A stretch of DNA of 64,000 nt from Plantibacter flavus (lineage in GTDB: Bacteria; Actinomycetota; Actinomycetes; Actinomycetales; Microbacteriaceae). The notes beneath the pieces are model-generated. The model saw only the letters and a list, made by a program, of their open reading frames with translations, did no database searches and had not been told where the DNA came from. Position 1 is the first letter of the stretch; each line of letters begins with the position of its first letter. Shown here piece by piece: positions 60,050 to 64,000 of the stretch. The position numbers and the translations under genes were made by a program. Where the stretch lies: the NCBI RefSeq assembly GCF_900177615.1, contig NZ_FXAP01000001.1, positions 1,060,825 through 1,124,824 of the forward strand. Reading direction: 5' to 3'.

Positions 60050-62305
60050 ATGGCGGACACCACGACATCCTCGACGGCCTCCCTGCGCCGTCTCGTCCCA
60101 CGGATCTTCTCGAAGGCGCAGCCGGCCGGCGCCGTCGACACCCTGATGCGGACGGTGCGGCAGCACCATCCCAAGGCCGACCTGGCGCTCATCGAGCGTG
60201 CGTACACGGTCGCCGAGCGGGCCCACTCCGGCCAGAAGCGCCAGAGCGGCGAGCCCTACATCACGCACCCGGTCGCCGTCTCCCAGATCCTGGCCGACCT
60301 CGGTATCGGACCGAAGACGATCGTCGCCGCCCTCCTCCACGACACCGTCGAGGACACCGACTACTCGCTCGACCAACTCCATGCGGACTTCGGCGACGAG
60401 GTCGCCATGCTCGTCGACGGCGTCACGAAGCTCGACAAGGTCAAGTACGGCGACAGCGCACAGGCCGAGACGGTCCGGAAGATGATCGTCGCGATGTCGA
60501 AGGACATCCGCGTCCTGATCATCAAACTCGCCGACCGGCTGCACAACGCCCGGACCTGGGGATTCGTCCCGGCCGAGAAGGCGGCGAAGAAGGCCACGGA
60601 GACCCTCGAGATCTACGCACCGCTCGCGCACCGCCTCGGGATCCAGGCGATCAAGTGGGAGCTCGAAGACCTGTCCTTCGCCGTGTTGTACCCGAAGCTC
60701 TACGCCGAGATCGAATCGCTCGTCAAGCAGCGGACGCCGCAGCGCGAGGAGTACGTGCAGCACGTCATCGACGCGGTGAACGAGGATCTCAAGGCGCAGA
60801 AGATCCGCGGCAAGGTCGCCGGTCGTCCGAAGCAGTACTACTCGATCTACCAGAAGATGGTCGTCCGAGGCCGCGAGTTCGACGACATCTACGACCTCGT
60901 CGGCATCCGTGTCCTCGTCAACTCGCTCCGCGACTGCTACGCGGTGCTCGGGTCGATCCACGCACGGTGGACCCCCGTCCCAGGGCGCTTCAAGGACTAC
61001 ATCGCCACGCCGAAGTTCAACCTGTACCAGTCGCTGCACACCACCGTCGTCGGACCGGGCGGGAAGCCCGTCGAGATACAGATCCGCACGAACGAGATGC
61101 ACCAGCGGGCCGAGTTCGGTGTCGCCGCGCACTGGAAGTACAAGGAGCGGATGAACAGCGGGAAGACCGCGTCCTCCGCCGAGCCCGACAGCTCGATGGC
61201 CTGGCTCGCCCACATCTCCGACTGGCAGGCGGAGACGGCGGATCCGGGGGAGTTCCTCGACTCGTTGCGGTTCGAGATCGGTGCGAAGGAGGTCTACGTC
61301 TTCACCCCGAAGGGGCGTGTCGTCGGCCTGCCCGCCGGCGCGACGCCGGTGGACTTCGCCTACGCCGTCCACACGGAGGTCGGCCACCGGACGATGGGCG
61401 CCCGCGTCAACGGGCGGCTCGTGCCGCTGGAGAGTTCACTCAACACCGGCGACGTGGTGGAGGTCTTCACCTCGAAGAACCCCGATTCCGGTCCGAGCCA
61501 GGACTGGTTGAACTTCGTCAAGAGCCCTCGGGCGCGGAACAAGATCCGCCAGTGGTTCACGAAGGAACGACGCGACGAGGCCATCGAGCAGGGCCGTGAC
61601 GCGATCGCACGGGCGATGCGCAAGCAGAACCTGCCGCTCCAGAAGCTCATGAACCAGGACTCGTTCGCTGAGGTCGCCGCGCAACTGCGCTACGAGGACG
61701 TCACGGCACTCTACGCCGCCGTCGGCGAGGGGCACGTCTCGACGCAGTCCGTGCTCGAGAAGGTCGTCGCGCTCCTCCAGAAGGACGCCGACAGCGAGCA
61801 CGCCGAGTACACCGTCCCGGTCCGCGGGAGCCGCCGTGAGCGGCTGCAGAACAGCGACTCCGGGGTCCTCGTGCTCGGTGCTCCCGACATCCTGGTCAAG
61901 CTCGCGAAGTGCTGCACCCCGGTGCCGGGTGATGAGATCGTCGGGTTCGTCACGCGGGGCTCCGGCGTCTCCGTCCATCGTTCGGATTGCCACAACGTCC
62001 AGGGACTCCTGCAGGAGCCCGAGCGCATGATCGATGTGGAGTGGGCTCCGTCGTCGAAGAGCGTGTTCCTCGTCCAGATCCAGGTCGAGGCGCTCGATCG
62101 AGCTGGACTGTTGTCGGATGTGACGCGGGTGCTGTCCGAGTACCACGTCAACATCCTGTCGGCGACGGTGAACACCTCGAGCGACCGCCTGGCCATCAGC
62201 CGCTTCGTGTTCGAGATGGGGGACACCACCCACCTCGACCGGGTACTGAACGCGGTCCGGCGGATCGACACCGTCTACGACGTCTACCGGGTCAACGGCG
62301 GCTGA
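60050..62305 (+). CDS. rel: bifunctional (p)ppGpp synthetase/hydrolase Rel
   Basis: A 751-residue long RSH protein. The hydrolase HD motif is LLHDTVEDT (H97-D98, E101-D102); the synthetase has [11 protein letters not shown] and [19 protein letters not shown] domain [16 protein letters not shown]; zinc-finger region [20 protein letters not shown]-terminal ACT domain [18 protein letters not shown]. Both active sites look intact, so it makes and degrades the stringent-response alarmone. Its end overlaps the convergent gene by 14 bp. Confidence 0.95.
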   Translation: MADTTTSSTASLRRLVPRIFSKAQPAGAVDTLMRTVRQHHPKADLALIERAYTVAERAHSGQKRQSGEPYITHPVAVSQILADLGIGPKTIVAALLHDTVEDTDYSLDQLHADFGDEVAMLVDGVTKLDKVKYGDSAQAETVRKMIVAMSKDIRVLIIKLADRLHNARTWGFVPAEKAAKKATETLEIYAPLAHRLGIQAIKWELEDLSFAVLYPKLYAEIESLVKQRTPQREEYVQHVIDAVNEDLKAQKIRGKVAGRPKQYYSIYQKMVVRGREFDDIYDLVGIRVLVNSLRDCYAVLGSIHARWTPVPGRFKDYIATPKFNLYQSLHTTVVGPGGKPVEIQIRTNEMHQRAEFGVAAHWKYKERMNSGKTASSAEPDSSMAWLAHISDWQAETADPGEFLDSLRFEIGAKEVYVFTPKGRVVGLPAGATPVDFAYAVHTEVGHRTMGARVNGRLVPLESSLNTGDVVEVFTSKNPDSGPSQDWLNFVKSPRARNKIRQWFTKERRDEAIEQGRDAIARAMRKQNLPLQKLMNQDSFAEVAAQLRYEDVTALYAAVGEGHVSTQSVLEKVVALLQKDADSEHAEYTVPVRGSRRERLQNSDSGVLVLGAPDILVKLAKCCTPVPGDEIVGFVTRGSGVSVHRSDCHNVQGLLQEPERMIDVEWAPSSKSVFLVQIQVEALDRAGLLSDVTRVLSEYHVNILSATVNTSSDRLAISRFVFEMGDTTHLDRVLNAVRRIDTVYDVYRVNGG

Positions 62306-62969
62306 GCGGGAGCGACCAGGACGCCAGTTCACTCCGAGTCGGCTCGAGGCCGGGGAGCATCACCTCGGTGGCACTCGACACGACACGGACGATCCGTGTG
62401 CCGCCGAGGACCCGTGGGACGGAGCGGACCCATGCGACGACCTCCTCAGGGCTGGTGAGCCCGAGCAGGAAGTAGTTGCGGATCGTCGTCATGGCCTCCT
62501 CCGCGTCGGCCCCGGTGCGCCGCGCCAGGTCCGCGACCGTGCGCGTGGGGGTCGTGACCCGCAGTGCGCCGCACCGCTCGCTGTCGTCCGCGCGGAGTGA
62601 CACCTGACGCAGACGCAACCGGGGCGAACGCGCGCTTCGCCGTTCCATCGACACGAAACCCGTGTGGACCCTCGGTGCGATGAGCGCCGCGCCGTGCAGC
62701 CAGGCAGCACTCGTCTCAGCGATGACCGCGTCGGCCAGCCCGGGCAGCTGTTCGAGGACCGCCGCGCGCAGCCTGACGGTGTCGGGTTCGTCGACACTGC
62801 AGTAGCCGTCTTCGAAGGCGAAGAGCTCGCCGTCGAGCCGCGCGGCGGCGAGCTCGGCGACGGAGAGCTCAGGTGGCTGGAGGTAGGCGGGGAGGCGGCT
62901 CGTGGAGGCCGAGGGATCCGTCGCGCAGCCTGGCTCGATGGGGGAGGACGTCTGGAGTGCCGTGGACAT
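62292..62969 (-). CDS. AbiEi-like domain protein of unknown function
   Basis: A 225-residue protein. The middle ([52 protein letters not shown]) resembles the C-terminal part of AbiEi-type antitoxin or regulator proteins that are common in Actinobacteria; no partner toxin (AbiEii) gene is adjacent. The classic N-terminal winged helix is not obvious; instead there is [25 protein letters not shown] 62969 has a strong AGGAGGA site. Convergent overlap with rel of 14 bp. Function unassigned. Confidence 0.6.
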   Translation of the reverse strand: MSTALQTSSPIEPGCATDPSASTSRLPAYLQPPELSVAELAAARLDGELFAFEDGYCSVDEPDTVRLRAAVLEQLPGLADAVIAETSAAWLHGAALIAPRVHTGFVSMERRSARSPRLRLRQVSLRADDSERCGALRVTTPTRTVADLARRTGADAEEAMTTIRNYFLLGLTSPEEVVAWVRSVPRVLGGTRIVRVVSSATEVMLPGLEPTRSELASWSLPLSRR

Positions 62970-63063
62970 ACGACGATCCTCCTGCAGCCGTCCGGCAGGA
63001 GGAGGATCATCGACGGATCTGTGGAGAACCGCGACCGTCACGCGGTTGGTGGAGCGGATCCGT

Positions 63064-64000
63064 CTAGCGGATCGCCCCGAGCCACGCCTTGCGCGCGTCC
63101 AGCGCCTCGATGGCCGCGGTGAGCCGGTCGGCGTCGCCGGAGGCTCGTGCCGCCTCGACCTCGTCTTCGAGCTTGGCGATGGCGTCGGCGAGCTGGCTCG
63201 CGAGCCCCTCGGTCCGCGCCTTCGTCTCGGGGTTGTTGCGCTTCCAGTGCTCGTCCTCGAGCTGCTTGACGTGGGTCTCGATCTTGCGGAGACGGTCTTC
63301 GACGACGCGGACCTGCTCACGCGGGACCTTGCCGATCTCGTCCCACCGACGCTGGATGTCGGTGAGCGCCTTGCGCGCCGAGTCCCGATTCGTGTCGGCC
63401 AGGATCGGCTCGGCATCCGCCAACACCGCGAGCTTCAGGTCCAGGTTGCCCTGGAACTCCTCGTTGTCGCGCGCGTCGATCTCGGCCTTGGCGCCGTAGA
63501 TCGCGTCGCCCGCCGCCTTGAACTTCGCCCAGAGCGCGTCATCCTGGCGTTTCCCGGCACGCGGGGAGGCCTTCCACTCGTCGAGCAGGCTGCGGTAGGC
63601 GGGGATGCCCTCGGCGCCCTTGGCGATGAGGGCCTCGGCGCGCTCGACGAGCTTCTGCTTGATGCCGCGGGCCTCCTTGTGGACCGAGTCCAGCTCCGTG
63701 TAGAACGCACGACGGTGCTGCTCGATCGTCGCGCGCGCCGTCCGGAACCGCTTCCAGAGGTCGTTGGCGTCGTTCTTCGCGAGACGAGGTCCGTCGTGCT
63801 GCTGGCGCTGCCACTCGGCGAAGAGTTCGTCGAGTCGCGCCGAGGTCTGCTTCCACTGCACCCGTGCCGGATCCTGCTGCGCGAGCTGCTCGGCTTCCTC
63901 GACGATCGCGAGACGCGCACGTGCCGCCTCCTTGAGCGCTGCCTTGGTCTCCTGGCTCTGTGCCTCGGTCAGCTCGCTCACGGTGCCGTCGAGCGCCGCG
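63064..64000 (-). CDS. DUF349 domain protein (C-terminal part, start outside window)
   Basis: The frame is open to the edge of the window, so the start lies beyond 64000. At least four DUF349 repeats are visible, each about 70-75 residues with a tryptophan-centred helix (ELFAEWQRQQ, LLDEWKASPRAG, DIQRRWDEIGKVPRE, LEDEHWKRNNPE). The protein is highly charged and probably forms a long helical or coiled-coil rod. The family is common in Actinobacteria near rel; its function is unknown. Confidence 0.85.
   Translation of the reverse strand, partial: AALDGTVSELTEAQSQETKAALKEAARARLAIVEEAEQLAQQDPARVQWKQTSARLDELFAEWQRQQHDGPRLAKNDANDLWKRFRTARATIEQHRRAFYTELDSVHKEARGIKQKLVERAEALIAKGAEGIPAYRSLLDEWKASPRAGKRQDDALWAKFKAAGDAIYGAKAEIDARDNEEFQGNLDLKLAVLADAEPILADTNRDSARKALTDIQRRWDEIGKVPREQVRVVEDRLRKIETHVKQLEDEHWKRNNPETKARTEGLASQLADAIAKLEDEVEAARASGDADRLTAAIEALDARKAWLGAIR

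Overview
The window is about 68-69% GC, almost fully coding, and carries a set of small conserved gene families that travel together in Actinobacteria: DUF7455, SepH (DUF3071), DUF4193, DUF3093, DUF3710, DUF3159, DUF3000 and DUF349. It also has topoisomerase IV (parE/parC), leaderless-style promoters and DUF222/HNH debris with short interspersed repeats. Together these suggest a chromosome of a high-GC actinobacterium, most likely of the family Microbacteriaceae. The genus cannot be fixed from the sequence alone.

Layout. 1-1.5 kb: end of murT and a gatD-like gene that has lost the catalytic cysteine. 1.6-8 kb: DUF7455 protein, parE, parC (convergent) and an alkaline-phosphatase-superfamily enzyme. 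8-12.1 kb: sepH, DUF4193, DUF3093, dut, DUF3710, DUF3159. 12.3-24 kb: acnA, dxs, a MerR/aldo-keto reductase pair with a clear MerR operator, then fadB-fadA and rnd-DUF3000 on the minus strand. 24-30 kb: alpha/beta hydrolase, sufE, rhodanese, zapE, amtB behind a GlnR-type box, an orphan PemK-like protein, and a small gene under a perfect LexA box. 30.4-32.2 kb: a small accessory patch (IS-end-like repeats, membrane protein, lipoprotein, truncated HAD gene). 32.2-38.8 kb: HAD hydrolase and a three-gene jetABC (mksFEB-like) SMC locus with no jetD. 39-45.9 kb: alpha/beta hydrolase and six glycosyltransferases. 46-48.4 kb: a tRNA-Val(CAC) and two copies of a tRNA-Gly/Cys/Val array flanking a broken HNH gene and a 20-bp tandem repeat. 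48.4-64 kb: lysoplasmalogenase-like protein, then thrS-HIT-pdxST-yebC-ruvCAB-yajC-secDF-rel, an AbiEi-like protein and a partial DUF349 gene.

How it fits together. The right-hand 15 kb is the actinobacterial thrS-to-rel housekeeping block: tRNA charging, vitamin B6, Holliday-junction repair under a LexA box, Sec export and the stringent response. It lacks the phosphatidylinositol-mannoside genes found between HIT and pdxS in Mycobacterium. The left half carries central metabolism (aconitase, MEP pathway, beta-oxidation) and chromosome segregation.

The strongest unusual signals are: (1) a MurT-GatD pair whose glutaminase subunit lacks its nucleophile, suggestive in a family known for B-type peptidoglycan, where the D-Glu alpha-carboxyl carries the cross-bridge; (2) a Wadjet-like SMC complex without its nuclease; (3) an unknown gene driven by a LexA-blocked leaderless promoter; and (4) a duplicated tRNA array around decaying repeat and HNH sequence.
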